From positions 42,522,950 through 42,586,949 of the forward strand of contig JAKCOZ010000005.1 of assembly GCA_022605955.1 (NCBI GenBank): DNA of 64,000 nucleotides, written 5' to 3'. A program made the position numbers and the translations under genes. The notes below the pieces were generated by a model that saw nothing but the letters and a program-made list of their open reading frames with translations, did no database searches and was not told where the DNA came from. Below, piece after piece: positions 1-13,600 of this stretch. Source of the DNA: Rallus limicola. Its lineage: Eukaryota > Chordata > Aves > Gruiformes > Rallidae. How positions within the stretch are numbered: the first letter of the stretch is position 1; every line of letters starts with the position of its first letter.

Positions 1-2792
1 CTTAAAATAACTGTTCTTGAGAATTTTTGGGAGATGGGAATAGAAAGAGATGAGGAAATTATTAGCTATTTGGGGCTATATTGCAATGCAGAAAAGAGAT
101 ATATATTGAAAAGAATAGGAATAATATATAGGAAAATGTTATATACCCTTGCTCGTGCCAACAGTCTCTTAAAATAAAAAGCCCCAAAGCAAACCCCAGT
201 AGTTTCTACTGTTTTCTTACAGCTGTGCTTTATAACCAGTTTCAAATATGTCCTAATTCAGTAAAAGAAAAGGAACCTGAAACATTGTTCCCTCCTGTAT
301 TTTCCTTATTTCTAGTGGTCTGTAAATTTACAAGGTACCAAAGAGGATACCTAAAAATATCTTTATCACAACTGAGAAAAAACAACCTAGCTTTCAATAG
401 GAGACACAGCCCCAGCCCTTGGCTTAGTATAGTATGCGTTAATGCCTATCCTTATTAGAGAAAGCGTGTTTACCCATGCTTTAAGGTGCTTCCCCAGATT
501 AGAGCCTAAAATAAAGTATAGGAAAGTGACTGAGATGCAGACAGGTCCTGTGAGTGCTGGACCTGAGACAGGAAGGCTCTAGATTAGAAATGCACTTTTA
601 AAAGGGCTGAGAGTAAGTTTGATGCAAAGAGGGTGTGAGGCTGAGGTAAGCACAGGTGGCAAGATGGAAATGTAAAGTAGAGAGCTGGAGAAGTGACAGC
701 AAATGGTCAGGTTGGGTAATTACTCAGAAATAAGCATCTATGATCAGGATGCTCAGACTTCATTTGAGGCACCTGCACTTGAATAAATCAGCATGGAGCT
801 TGTGCGCCTCCAGTCAGAGGAACATAGAGCTGGAAGAAATATTTTGGTCCAGCTAAATTAATTCTCCTTTGGGACAGAACTGGAACAAACATTCTTAGAG
901 CAGATTCAGGTCTTAAAATTCCCTCTCTAAATACCCACGCTCCCTCAAACGTCACCCCCCACACCTCCCCAAAGTTTTATCTGAATCAGTGTTATACAGG
1001 AATTATGGGGCTGTTTCTTTGTAAATGTAACTGCAAGATTTCTCACAGTTAGAACTCTGGCATTTGATGCTCTTAAAAATTTTACACTCTACCCCTAATT
1101 CTGGGTTCCTCCTTCCTTATTTTGATACTGACTTGCTTTCAAGAATGGCTGTTCAGCACAGCACTGTCATCAAATATGTCTCTGGTAAACCATTAGATTG
1201 CTTACTTTATTTTTTAATAAAAGTTAAAGCACGAAAGTTATTTTACATTGAATTAAATTTGATCTCAGCTGATGAAATTATTCTATTCTCCCTTCTTCAG
1301 TAGGGTTATATAATTTATATGGTTGAATGGGAGATGAAGAATGTACTTGTGAATTGTACGTGGTAGCACAGGTGTTTCAAACCTGATCTAACATGCTGTT
1401 TTACCTGGTTATGCAATTCAGGGAGGTCCAACCAGAAGAGGATGCTTCCAGTTCATTCAACTCCATTTTTTGTTCAATGTGGTCAGAGTCTGCTTCAACT
1501 CACCTGATAAGAAGCACTATTGTTTTTGCTGTTGCAATTCAGTGATTCTTTTTGCTAGTGGAAAGGCAGATGTTATCAGGATCAGATAGTCTCAGAGTTT
1601 GTAGAGCTTAACATTTCAAAGCGTCTAAAATTGTTTTTTTTTTTCTGAGAGCACAGTGGCTATTTGTGCCTCAGCCCAGCTGGTACTCATATTCCAGTTT
1701 ACTTTTTCCTTTGTTGAATTCCTGTTTGAGAAAGAGGCATAATCTTGGGACCGTTATGTTTGGTATCACTGAAGTCTGAGACATTTCCAGCAAAATCAGC
1801 ACAATAACACACACATGTAAGCACATATAGACACATACACAAAAGTAGAAAAACACATTTAGCTCATGGTTGTTTGACATTGTTAATTAAGTGACTAATG
1901 CTATAAAGATTGAAGTAGTAGCAAGTCCAAGTAACACCTAAATGATCCAGGTCTCCTACATCTCAGTAGATTACTTGCAATTGTATGATTTATTCTTACT
2001 GGTATGTTTATGTCTGATAAATAGAAGGTAGATTTTTTAGCTTGCCATTTAATGGAGGTACTGTCATTTCCCAAATCTTCAGTTATAAAACTTCTTTTCT
2101 ATCCCAATCATCAGAACAGACAAAATGGTGAGAAGGGAAACACATTATATGACTCCAAGTGGTTTATTCAATCTTATGTGTCAGGGTTTTGCCTGAGTTG
2201 AGAATAGAATAGTAGCACAACTGTTACAGTTTATTAATTAATACTGTTTTAATGTCAGCCAAAAAGTAATTTAGATTTTGGAAGAGAGAAGAGTCATAAA
2301 TCTAAAGACAAATGATGTTCAGTTGGGCCAAAATGTACAGTCATTTATCAGGGGAAATCTACAATGAAAATAATTGGGCTGAAGTAAATACTGCTGGGTT
2401 TATTATCCTGTGTTTTATTATACTATATTTTAGAATTCATCACTGGAAATTATTGAAATCTTCCAGATTACCTGCCCTGAACTGCAAGTTTTACCTGACT
2501 GAAGGTGTTTGATCAGGCTCTTTAGGTGCTATTTATTTTTGTGGGTTCTTTGATGGGAATTACAGTTTGAGTGTTTTGCTTAAACTTTTTTGAACATCTG
2601 TGGATCCTACAGGTTCACTCCTAATTACATATGTGGGCAACTGCCATTTGTGTGTCCATTTCCATAGCGATATCAATGGAACAGTTCTTGATCTGTCTGT
2701 AGGCTTCTTCTCATACTACTGTTGCTACCTCTGTATCTTCCCTGCTTCTTTCCTCTTTGGTGTTGTGCTCTACTGGATCTCTTTGGCTTTTC

Positions 2793-3230
2793 TCATAGTT
2801 TCCTTGGCCTGCACTTTTTTTTTTTTTTTGCATACTTCGTATTTCTTTCTCCTGTTGTCTGACCTTCCTTATACTTCTTCAGCTCTGCTGTATTGGATTC
2901 AATCATTTCATAATTTGTAATTTCCAAGTATGTGTATCTGTGCCTGCTTATCACACGTTTTTCCGTTCTCAGTTCTTGAACCTTCAGCCATTGCTTCCTG
3001 GCTGTCCTCATGTCTCATTAGCAGATCCTTGAATATTTAGTCAGAAATGGTACATCATTTTACCTCTTGGCATTTATTCCTTACTGTGCATGCTTTGTGT
3101 AATTTCCCACTCCCTATTTTATTTTCTGTACTTCTCTCCGTATGCTCTGCACTTGTTTCAGTCTTCTCTTTAATAACTCTTTGTGTCTTTGTGAAAAGTC
3201 TTTGATTTCTTCCCTGTTACATTATTTCCC
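2793..3230 (-). pseudogene. Possible decayed coding fragment, Lys/Glu-rich
   Basis: Read on the minus strand, about 3,213 down to 3,120 gives a helical, charged stretch (EEIKDFSQRHKELLKRRL and on). After several stops, 3,011-2,793 gives an open frame with ARKQWLKVQELRTEK and YTYLEITNYEMIE. This could be a fragment of a coiled-coil protein retrocopy or LINE ORF1. It could also simply reflect an A-rich strand, which favours Lys and Glu codons. No family recognised. Confidence 0.2.
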
Positions 3231-4593
3231 TAAAACCTTTTACTACCATAGCAATTTATTTATCAGTACTCTCTTCATCCTGTGCAGCACTGTCCATAGT
3301 TTTCTCTTTTAAAATGACATTAACTATTGTTCTTTGTTGTGTTATTGTACATACCTTTTACAAAGAGTGTATATGTAATAATGAATTTTAAGAATGCTAT
3401 GAAGATAATCCAGTACTTCAGCTTCTCCTAACAAGGAGTACATGCTGTAATGATGGCATGACTTTTGTGTGAACCGATTTGCAGCTCTTCTTCATTGGAT
3501 TTGAACTGTAGGAAATGACTTGCAAACTTATGCTATTACTTTGGTTATTTTTAACATATACAGGCCTGTAATTTCACTTTCATGTCTCTAGGATGATAGT
3601 ATGGTAGTATTTAAAAGCTTACTAGAAGTGCAGCTGGCATTTAAGCCAAATGCTTGTAAACTGGCTTTGTGGAATCTCCTACAAACGCTTCCCTCCTGCA
3701 GTCTGTATCCCTTAACTGAGATCTATGCCAAGTGGGTGGGGTATTTTTTTTGAGGGGAAAATAAAACATTTGACTGCATATCTAATGTGTAGGGAAATGC
3801 ATCTTCATAAAATCTGTGTATGTGGTCTTTTTCTGTAGGCATTAACATTATCCCATATGCTGTATCTAGCTTTCCTACAGCCCTATTGCTGTCACTACTT
3901 TTAACAGTCCTTTATTCATTGAAGATTAGTCAATGTTCTGATGGCTTTATGTGGCTGCATTTATTAGTAGGAAAAGATTCAACTCATCTTGTGGTTGTTC
4001 TATCAGTTATCGATGGGTACACTGTTCCTTCCTTAAATATTAATTGTAGACAATTACCTCCCCCTCCTCAGCTTCCAGCTGCAACTGCCATCTCCTCAGC
4101 CTGCTGGCTCAGCTGTACCACCCTCCTTTTCTTGGGAGCTGTGACTGCTTTTGGTTTTCAAACAAATTTATTACCACTTGATGTGATGGCAGAGGAGCCC
4201 TGTGGACAGTACCCTAATCACTCCTCCTTGGCTGCAGTTTCCTCTGTTATTACTATATATAGCTGATATTTGTTCAGTTCTACAGTTATTACTATATGTG
4301 TCAAAATCTGTCATTTTCTTATATTTTTACTATTCTTTGGCCCAGTCTTAAATGTACTGTGTCTCATCCAAAAACCAGGGCAAGCCATTTCTAGCGTGAA
4401 ACACCACTTGTGTTTGAATGCTCTGATGATCTCCTATGTTACAAATATCTCTACAAAGAATTGAGTTTATCTCAGTCTGGCAAGCACATTCCTAACTGCC
4501 ACAGCACCCCTCGAGTAAAAGGAGTAAGGCTTAGCCTGGCATGGTATCAGTGTGTATTACTGTATATGGCTAGACTTCTCTAATACATGGACA

Positions 4594-4644
4594 TCGTCCG
4601 TCCGTCCTTCCGTCCTTCCTTCCATCCGTCCTTCTGTCCTTCTT
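4594..4644. repeat. Imperfect (TCCG/TCCT)n microsatellite
   Basis: Run of four-base units gtcc/ttcc/tccg with interruptions. It produces a spurious serine/proline-rich translation. Intronic. Confidence 0.85.
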
Positions 4645-6021
4645 GCTTTCTACATGGAATTTGCCTTAGGTGGGGCAACTCTTTTGCCTGCACGTCTTAG
4701 GAGATTCCTAAGTAATTCAAATCACATCTACCCAGGGCTAGCACTGATTCACGAGACAGTTAGTGAAACATAGTGCCCGCAATGCCTAGATTAAAGCCAG
4801 AATAAGGAGCCTTGTCTGACCTAGATGTCTCAATACTTTCTCCCATCAGTTGTGTAGAAAGCGGGTACCTGCCGGTGCTGAGCGTTTAGCAGAGCCTGTG
4901 TGCTAGTTCGGCTTTATTTAGTCTGTGCTGTTTTTATAGTAGCTGCATAAACTGGACTTCTGTTAACCTTACTTATGTAAATCTGATGGAAAAGGGCATC
5001 ATGCTATTGATTGTAATTAATGGCTAAAATGTCAACATATGTTTCTCAATATGTAGGATTTTGTTTTGCCTACCAATGGTAATTCCTTATAATCATTCCT
5101 CAGTGTAAATAGTACCATAGTCTAGTAAAATGTGGTTTTGCTGTTTAGTTACAGCTTGAACTGTTGTCAGGGAAATAAACTGCAAAGGCAAATATGTCTT
5201 TCTGTGATAACTTTTTTTAGATAAGATCATCACAAAAACTTTATCAGAGTACTTAGGTCCCTGACACAAAAACCAAGAAGTCTAATTGAAATAGGACTGA
5301 TATTAATAGTAATTTCTGTAGCTGGTGGGCTGGATTAGTGCTGATGACTTTACAGGACACAGCACTCATAGCCCATTATGGAATATAGGTCCTTGATTTG
5401 TGCCTTCTAGTTGTTATGAAATGCCATGAAAAATTTGTTTCTGTCTTTATTGAAATGTACCATCCACACATTTTTCCTACTTCAAAATTATTTTGTCTTA
5501 TTCTAACCTCATACTTGAGAACAACATTGTGCACTTTCAAGCTTTACACTGTTTATGCCTCCTAACCTTTCTAATTAAAGAAAAATATATGGCCTGGAAC
5601 TTCAAGCTGATGTAAATTAGCAAAGCTCCATTAACTATGATAGAGCTATGCTTCTTAATTTCAATATTAGCTTTCAGTAGAAATATGGTTAAGAAATGAG
5701 AATTTAAAAGAACAGGAATGGAACTGAAATGAGAAATGAGTTTTACTTGGATTTGTTGTGTCTGTCAAGTACAAATATGTTAAAATCCCCATGTTGGAAA
5801 AAAAAAATCCATAGAATTATTTTGCTCACTGAACCATTTAAGCTGTTGATTCGTCTCCAGACACATTTCAGAATCTCCCAACTGTTACATTTAGAAAAAA
5901 AAAAAACCACCCTGAACTGAAAAAAACAAGCTGTTACTTGGTCAACTGCCCAATTGTGTATTAAACCATAATATATATGCTTTCACAGTAAGAATGGGAA
6001 GAGGTTTGTCTAGTGGATGGA

Positions 6022-6140
6022 ACAACTGCTGGAAAACAAGCCTGTATGTATCATTCCCAACTGTGGTATGAACTATGCCATGCGTTTGGGAAAATCATGT
6101 TCTCTTACTCAGCCTGTGTCTTTACTGCAAAATTAACTCC
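6022..6140 (+). repeat. MIR-like SINE relic
   Basis: The stretch tttgggaaaatcatgttctc and the following actcagcctgtgtctttact align by eye with the MIR core/3' region (tgggcaagtcactt...tctctgtgcctcagtttcctcatctg). It is strongly diverged. Assignment is from pattern memory only. Confidence 0.4.
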
Positions 6141-7586
6141 AGTGATCTATCTCTGATTAGTTTAACATAGAAGCAAGCAACTGCACTGTAAAACAGCTCA
6201 AGATCTTCACACAGTGATTGAATTGACTGCAGAGTGATTATGTGTTAGTGGCTGATGAGATCTGCTAGTGTAAGCTGTAACTAGTGCTTTCTGACAGGCC
6301 ATCCAACTTGAATCAAAGCCCTGCCATGCTCAAGTTAAGAATTTTAATAGGGGTAGTGCATTATGCAGCAAGTAAGGTTTAAAAAGCCTTACTGTTTCAC
6401 AAACCAGGTACAACATTTTATGCCCAGCATTTGATGATTGCAAAGTAATAGAAGAGGCATTTTCACATAACAAAAGACTAGAAAAATTGTACTCATTGGC
6501 TAATGTCCCTTGGCATTTGTAACTGATTTGCAAATTCTTGAATCCAAGTAAATGGAAGTGCACAGACAGGCCAGTCAGCTTGGGGATTCATCAGCTACAT
6601 TCAGCCAAGCCGTTGAAGGAAGGTGCAAACAGTCTGAGGCATTTTCCTACATTTAGACTTCCCTCCGGCTGTGAAAAAGATTGCTATTACATGATGCAGT
6701 GACACTGTAAGGTAAGTTAATAGGTTTAGTAATTCAAAATGGTCATATAAATAACTCTTAAAATGTTAGAGCTGGTGCTCTGGGCAGGTGAGATATGATA
6801 GATCAGATCAGAAGTTTAAAGCCATGACTCCTACTCTGGTTTTCTAGTATCAGCTGAAAGCAGATGAAATTTGTAGTGAGGCTCTGCTGCTTTTGAGTAC
6901 TCACTGTCCTAGTCCACATTTCTTGGTTTTGTAACCATGCTAGTCTTTCATTACCCTTCTCCTGCAGCCACATTCTATCAGATTTCTTACTGTGATTCTC
7001 GCTGTTTTCTGGAATACAGCAGGAATACAAGAAACTACCTTATTTTTGCATGGCAGGATTTTTTTCAACTAACATTTTGAGGCAAACCTTAATAGATATA
7101 TTCTGTTTACATTATCTTTACATATGTATGTATATATGCATGCATACTTTTTTTCCCCTCTGTGTATTTTTACTCTATATTAGAAAGATGGATTTTCCTC
7201 TTTAGTTCATCCAAGCAAAAGCTAGGAGAGAAAAAACAGTTTCAGAACTGCCTGATGCAATGACATGAAGATAATACAAGCTGATGATTTTAAGGAAGAA
7301 GAGTAATGCAATATCATTCCTATAAGAGGAGGTGTGAAAGCATTCTCTGTTTTACAGCTGGTTATATCTTATGTGGTCCTACTGCACGGAGTGGCACTGT
7401 AAAGTACAATGTGGGTAACACTGGAGTCTAGACCAGACTAAAAAAGATCCCTTGAAACAGCTATGTCTAATTACATGTATCTTGCTGTGCACCATCTTGG
7501 TGTGATGCTTCTTGAGAATATTTTAGATGGTGTTTCTACAGATCTTTTAAACTTGCTGTATGTGGTTTCAGAAAGGGCTTTATTTT

Positions 7587-7619
<33 letters not shown>

Positions 7620-7620
7620 A
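7587..7620. repeat. (TA)n followed by (TATG)n microsatellite
   Basis: Ten TA units followed by three TGTA units. Intronic. Confidence 0.95.
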
Positions 7621-10600
7621 CACCTGTCTTAAATACCTGCTACTGGAATGATTAAATGAATATGTAAGTTTCTTACTTTTCCTATTGTAAAGAATTTAGT
7701 GCATATATTAACTATTTTTTTCCTTCCTTAACTTTCAGACATTGATTCTTTTCCTACCATGTACTAAGGCTCTCCATAATTCCCTCTCCTCATTTATATC
7801 ATTACCTCAGTGATATTTTTTAGACAGTGGCTGTTTCCCAGGGGTGTCTTTCTGAGACTTCAGATGAATGTAACTTTCTTGCCTCTCAAGGCTAAGCAAT
7901 GTAGTTTGGTGCCTCTTGAGCCAAGTGCAGATGTCCGTTGGGTACAAATACCCTGTGCTGATTTTGGGGGGTTTTCTGCTGAGGACTGCCCCATAGTCTT
8001 CATGCATGCTATGTAGTAAAATGGTGCAGAATAAGCTGAAGTGAACTCTAGGTACCATTTCCATTAATTTACTGGGCAGCCAAGGAGGTTTGGAAGTAAA
8101 ATAAAATCTGCTAGCAGTTTTTAAATTGATTGCCGTTTTGATGGCTCCTTTGTCATGAGGAGTGCTGTTCTCTGACTTGGGTTTCAGACAATGTACACGC
8201 ACACAGGATTCTGACAGTGTGATGCTTGTTTTTAGAAAGCAAGACTCCAAGTTTACAGCTGGATTTTTTTTGCAGTAATGGAGAAATAGCTGAGCTTAAG
8301 TGAACCATCTGTGGTATCAGCAGCAGTGAAGCAGAGGCTCCAGCTATAAACTATATATCCAGCCATCCAGCTGGCCTTGTACCATATGTACTGAAGCTTG
8401 TGTGACAGTAGGTTCTTTATTGGTAGCCGACCTGGTTAGATTAAAGAGGCATGTGTTACATTAAACTATACACTCTTTTACACTTCTAAAGTCTAAGAAA
8501 ACCCTGTACTAATCTTTCATGATTGGTCTGTGACATCATTAAATGTACCTTTTCCCTCTCTTTCTTACCTTTTGCTAATTTCACTTCCATGGCCTCAGCT
8601 TCCTGTATGCGCTGCTCAAAGTTAGGCTCATTTGTTTCCTCCTTTATTTGAATTGGTATGATCTTCATTGAAACATTTATTTACAGATACTAAGGAATCA
8701 TGGAACAGGATTTCACGTGAACAAAGACAGTGTGAGAAAGACTGTAAACTTGGATTGTGAAATTATTGTAGTGTTTATCTTTCCATCTTCCAGCAGTGGA
8801 CTTGCCCTGCTGTATACCCCTATTCTGAATTAAGATTGCTTTTATTTGGGAATAATTACTCCGCATGTAGGGAAAAAAAAAAATCACTTTCCTTCCATCA
8901 AAATATAAATGCTACTTAAGATGCTTCTAAATATGTGGAAGTCTCTAAATCTTTTAAGCAGCTGTTTTTTACTTCCTATATATCATGCAAGGCTGCTGAA
9001 GTAAATAGTAGAGGCTAGGACTGAAAAGAGATCATATCTTTAAGTACTCCAGTAGTGTTTACAGCTCCTTATTGAATTCCTAGAGTAAGGTGAAAATTCT
9101 CGAAGGGATATTGTCCAGGGAAAAGTAGCACAGAGCTCTGCAAATCTGCCATCTGAGGAAATATTTTTCTAGTAAATGAATCATGACATAGGAGCTGGAG
9201 GGTTAAATCTTGGTTGCCTTAGATGAGACTACTTGTGTGGAAAAGGTGAAGTAGTCTTTAGCTTATGGTATAAGAAACATGTTGGCATCATTTTTTATCA
9301 TCACTAAAGCATATGAACTACGGAGTAATGCTGTGTGCTCAGAAAGTGTAAACCTAACCCTGCAAAACTGTGAAGTTTGTATAGAAGATAAGGAACAAGT
9401 ACGGGTCTCTGTTTCTTGTCTTCCGGGTTTTGTAAGTCTCTTAGATTTTTGAGCTTTGGCCTTCTCCCACAAACACAAAGGCTAGAAGCAGATTTTTTGT
9501 TTTAAGTGAAAGCTGATGTTCTTACACAATAATTACATGATTCCAGGACCTTGGCTTGAGAAAAAGTAAAAATAATTATCACATGTTTACAATGAAGTAA
9601 TGAGAATTGGCTACACCATATGAACATGGCTCACATGGAGAAACTGACTTCTGTTTCTCCATATGAAAACGAGTTTTTCAAAGCACCAAGGGGTACAGGA
9701 AACAAAAAATTACCCTAAATACTTAACTCCAAAACTTGACTTTATTATAGATCCAGTGTTTTTTAACAGTTGGGTGTTTTTGAAAAGTTAATATGTGCAA
9801 CTTGAAACAATTTTTCAAAATTTAACTTCCTTCCAAAATTAAAATTCAGAGGATCAGCCAATCTCAGTTTGTGGTATCAACAGCCTGGATTTTTATAAGG
9901 GCTGAGCATGGTGTCCATGGTGAGCTGAGTTTCTTGAAAATCTGGGCTTGCCTGTGCTGAACCCTCTTGGGAATTATGGTCCCTGAGAGGTCACCTCGTG
10001 AACAGCCTTGAGGGGCTTCTTCTGCCTCATTATTATGTCTTTGTGTTTTACCTGTTCCCTCTTGATTTATGGAACTTTTTGGACAAAGCACAAAACCCCC
10101 TCACTGCTGGAAACAATCCTGAGTTGGCAGGAGGTGGAATAAATGTTTGAGTAGGTCTTTTAACTGCGGTGTCCCAGCATTTTCCTTGTATATCCAGAAA
10201 GAAAAACTTCTTAGTAAAGAAAGTTCAAGCAGTACCCATGCCTGACTTCCTTTTATGCCTGTCTCTGCCTGCCTGACTTAAAGTTTATGGTTCCTCTGCT
10301 ACCCTGTGCCCGCTTGTTTCTAGAAAACTAGGGGGTTTTAAACTTAATTTTCACCTGGTAGAAGATACCTTCTAAAGTTTTTGTGCTGTTTCAGCTTGGG
10401 GCATAACACAGTCACTGGATGGTTAAAATCCCTATTTGGATTTGGTATCAGAAAAGAGTCAAAATATGTATTTTTAATATATTGAATTTAATTTCCTTTT
10501 CTGTCCATTTGAGGAAAAAGAATAGTGTGTGCTGATACAACTGTTTTTAAATGAGTTGCATTGCAGCTTTTACTGAAGTAGAAAGGATTCAAAAGCCTAT

Positions 10601-13600
10601 TATTATTCATTAACTGTGCTGAAGGCACAAAGCACAGTTTTATTTAAAGTGCATTTCTATTCTGAAAGATAGCTGCTCTGGCAGCTCTTGCAGTTGCTTG
10701 TTTCTTCCTTGTCCATGTTTTCTATGTGTAATCTGTTTGGTTTTCAAGTAACCTGTTAGGTTTTCTAGCTACCAGCAGTTCAAACTTAATGTGTAGTCTG
10801 GTTTTGATCAACTCAAATTTTGCTAGTCATTTTGCAGTTTGAATGAGGTTGTCACTTCTAGTGAGGATGTACTAGGCAGAAAACAGCGTCATATTCTGTC
10901 TTGTTTGAGATCTATCTCCAGCAGGTATAAGGAGGTGGTAGCACCCATTTTATTCACTGAAGAAGGCTAGGAGGAAGGAACTTGGTTGTATAGAGAAATA
11001 CTTTTATAGTCAGTTTGCAAACAGATGTTCATTAATCAGTATCAGTGATATTAGTTCTAAGGAAAACTGTTATTTCCTGCCATTCTATCTGTATCTGTTC
11101 ATAAATGTGATCGCCTTTCATATTAGCTCTGTCCCTGGTAGCCAGCTTTTCTTTTTTGTCTTTGAAGGGCAGTTTTGATCCCATTGTTATATGGACTAAT
11201 AATACATCCCAGTTTTGAAATGGGTGACATCTGCTGAATGAGCTCTTCAGATCTTCGTTGAGTAAGGAGACTTCAACCTTGGGCCATTTTCATTTAACTG
11301 ATCCATCTTGCTTGCATATGCAAGCAGCACAGAAAAGAGATTCTTCAAGCTATGAGATTCTGTAGTGTAGGGAAATCTGTCAAGGACAACCTTTGTGGTG
11401 CTTGTTCCTTGTACAACCACTGAGTCATTTGGGGAACAAAGTGGGAGGTAGTGGTGTAATCTGGTGGTGAACTGTTCATTAGGTATAATACAACACTATA
11501 TAAAAGCAGCTTCAATGCAGTAACAAAATATGGACTTATAACCCACCTTCTGTAAGAATGGCCTCCTTTTGTCCCAAGTGGAACATGTTGTTTCAAAGAG
11601 GGTTACTAGTCCACAGTGTCTTAAAATTATGTTACACTTTCCTTAACCTTTTCAGTGAAGTGCTATGTCTTGCTTGGTGAATTTTTAAATCCCTCTGGTG
11701 TTGAAACCAGACTCACTTTCCCTGGCTATACAGCTATACTAATGGATTTGTAGTGAAATCATTGAAACGTTATTGACACTGCGGACATCACAGCCTCTCC
11801 TTGGCAGCAGACTTCTAGCCTTATTTTGTAGGAGTGTGCAAACTGAGTTTATGAATGGATAGGCTGAACAACTAGTAGAAATGCTTTCTGTCCTTGAATC
11901 CCATAAGAGATTTTGAAGTCTTACAGGGAGCAAGAAACCCACCAAAACAAGACCTCTTTGAGCTTGAGGTGGTAATACCAACAACTCATGGAAATCAAGT
12001 CATGTTTGATTTTCTAGTGTGTTTGCAACTGGAAGGCTTGTCTGTGAGAAACATAAAGAGTCATTCTTTTTCTGTTGTAATGAGAAATTGCCTGACCATT
12101 TAATAGTCATCAACTCTTTTCCAAACCTTTTTTTCCCAATCAGCCAGTGATCATGCCAGGGACATCACTTTCTAACTATTTAAAAAGGACATAGCCAAGT
12201 GTTTACTAGTGACCAATGTCTATCATGAACTCACAGAACAGTCATGAAGTAGTACAACTTAAACCTGTTCACATTATTCCACAATGATTATTCAGTCCTG
12301 AGTGGAGGATGAACCATCTTATTCCTCCTCAGCTGGGTGTGGATAATCTGCACCAGTGCTGGCCCCTGATAGTGCTGAACTGCTTTGGCAACCTTTGCTC
12401 AGAGTGGTGTAACGACAGCTGAGGCAGGCAGAAAATGTTAATGTATTGTTATTTTATTGTTTGACATTGCCTTAATGAGTGCAAACCTTGTTATTTTTTA
12501 TAAAAGAGAAGAGAAACTAAATCTAAGTCCATGGTTTTAAAAGGTATTAATGCTACTTTTTATTGTAGCTAATCCAGTTTTGTATAGATATTTTCATAAT
12601 GTCATACGGATGGAAGGAGAGTTTTGAAGGCTCCTTCATTAATATGCCATCCTTTGAGATACATATATTAAATGGATTTAATAGTTTAGAGTTGATCAGT
12701 TATTTGCTTTATGAGCTGCTACTTACCATTGTACAGATTATCACATTTGGCAGTCCTCTTCTGGTTCAGCAATGCAAATTGATTTAATATACCACAGAGA
12801 TAAAAGTTGCTCATAACTCTGTTTGTGAGGTGAGGACTGTGGAGGAGGATGCTTAATGTGCCTCCTGCCATATGGTACTTTGCCTGCAAATAGAAAGCTT
12901 GATCTTTGGCATCACGCAGCATTACACTGATGCACAAATGTCTCTCAAAAAAGTTGAGTGGTATTTCATATCACTTCATTGTACTTCATTTGGATACTCT
13001 GTTGCTGGTATCCAATCTATAATCCATGAAATAATCCAGGTGCTATAATCCATGAAACCAGTTTACTAGAGTTACCTCTAAAGGAATTTCCTTGCAGAAT
13101 TTTTCAAGTAAATGTGTGCATTTCATTCAACTGACCATTCCCGACTTAACACTGGTGCCTAGATTAGTATCCAGCACAAGATGAACTGAGTATTTGAGGA
13201 ACAATCCTGCTTCAGGAAACAACTGTCTAATTGGAATGGGAAGTTAAAGCTTGATAATTCCTATTTTTTTTTCTGTATGGCACCTAGGATTATCAATGGG
13301 TTTATTGTTCTTCTTTGGTTCTTATAAGATTTTTAAGTTACTGGTTTCCATGTGTGAAAGCACTTCTTAAGTATACCATTTTTCTCCAGTGACAATTCAG
13401 TTAGCCTGTGGTGCTAGAAAGGGTTATTTTTAAATTTGAGATTTATGTGGTTTTTTTTTTCATGAATTTAGGCTTGCTGTAATTCTGAAAAAATAGACCT
13501 TTAATGTGCTATGGCACATTTATGATCTTATGACTTAAAATTTATTATATCTCACTTGGGAAGTAGTATTGAAAAGGAGGACATTCATATGCTTTTGATA

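Noticed and set aside
3820..4266. 148-codon open frame on the + strand with hydrophobic segments
   Set aside because: No homology recognised, no splice sites in phase, and its hydrophobicity follows from a T-rich strand. It lies in an SLC24A4 intron.
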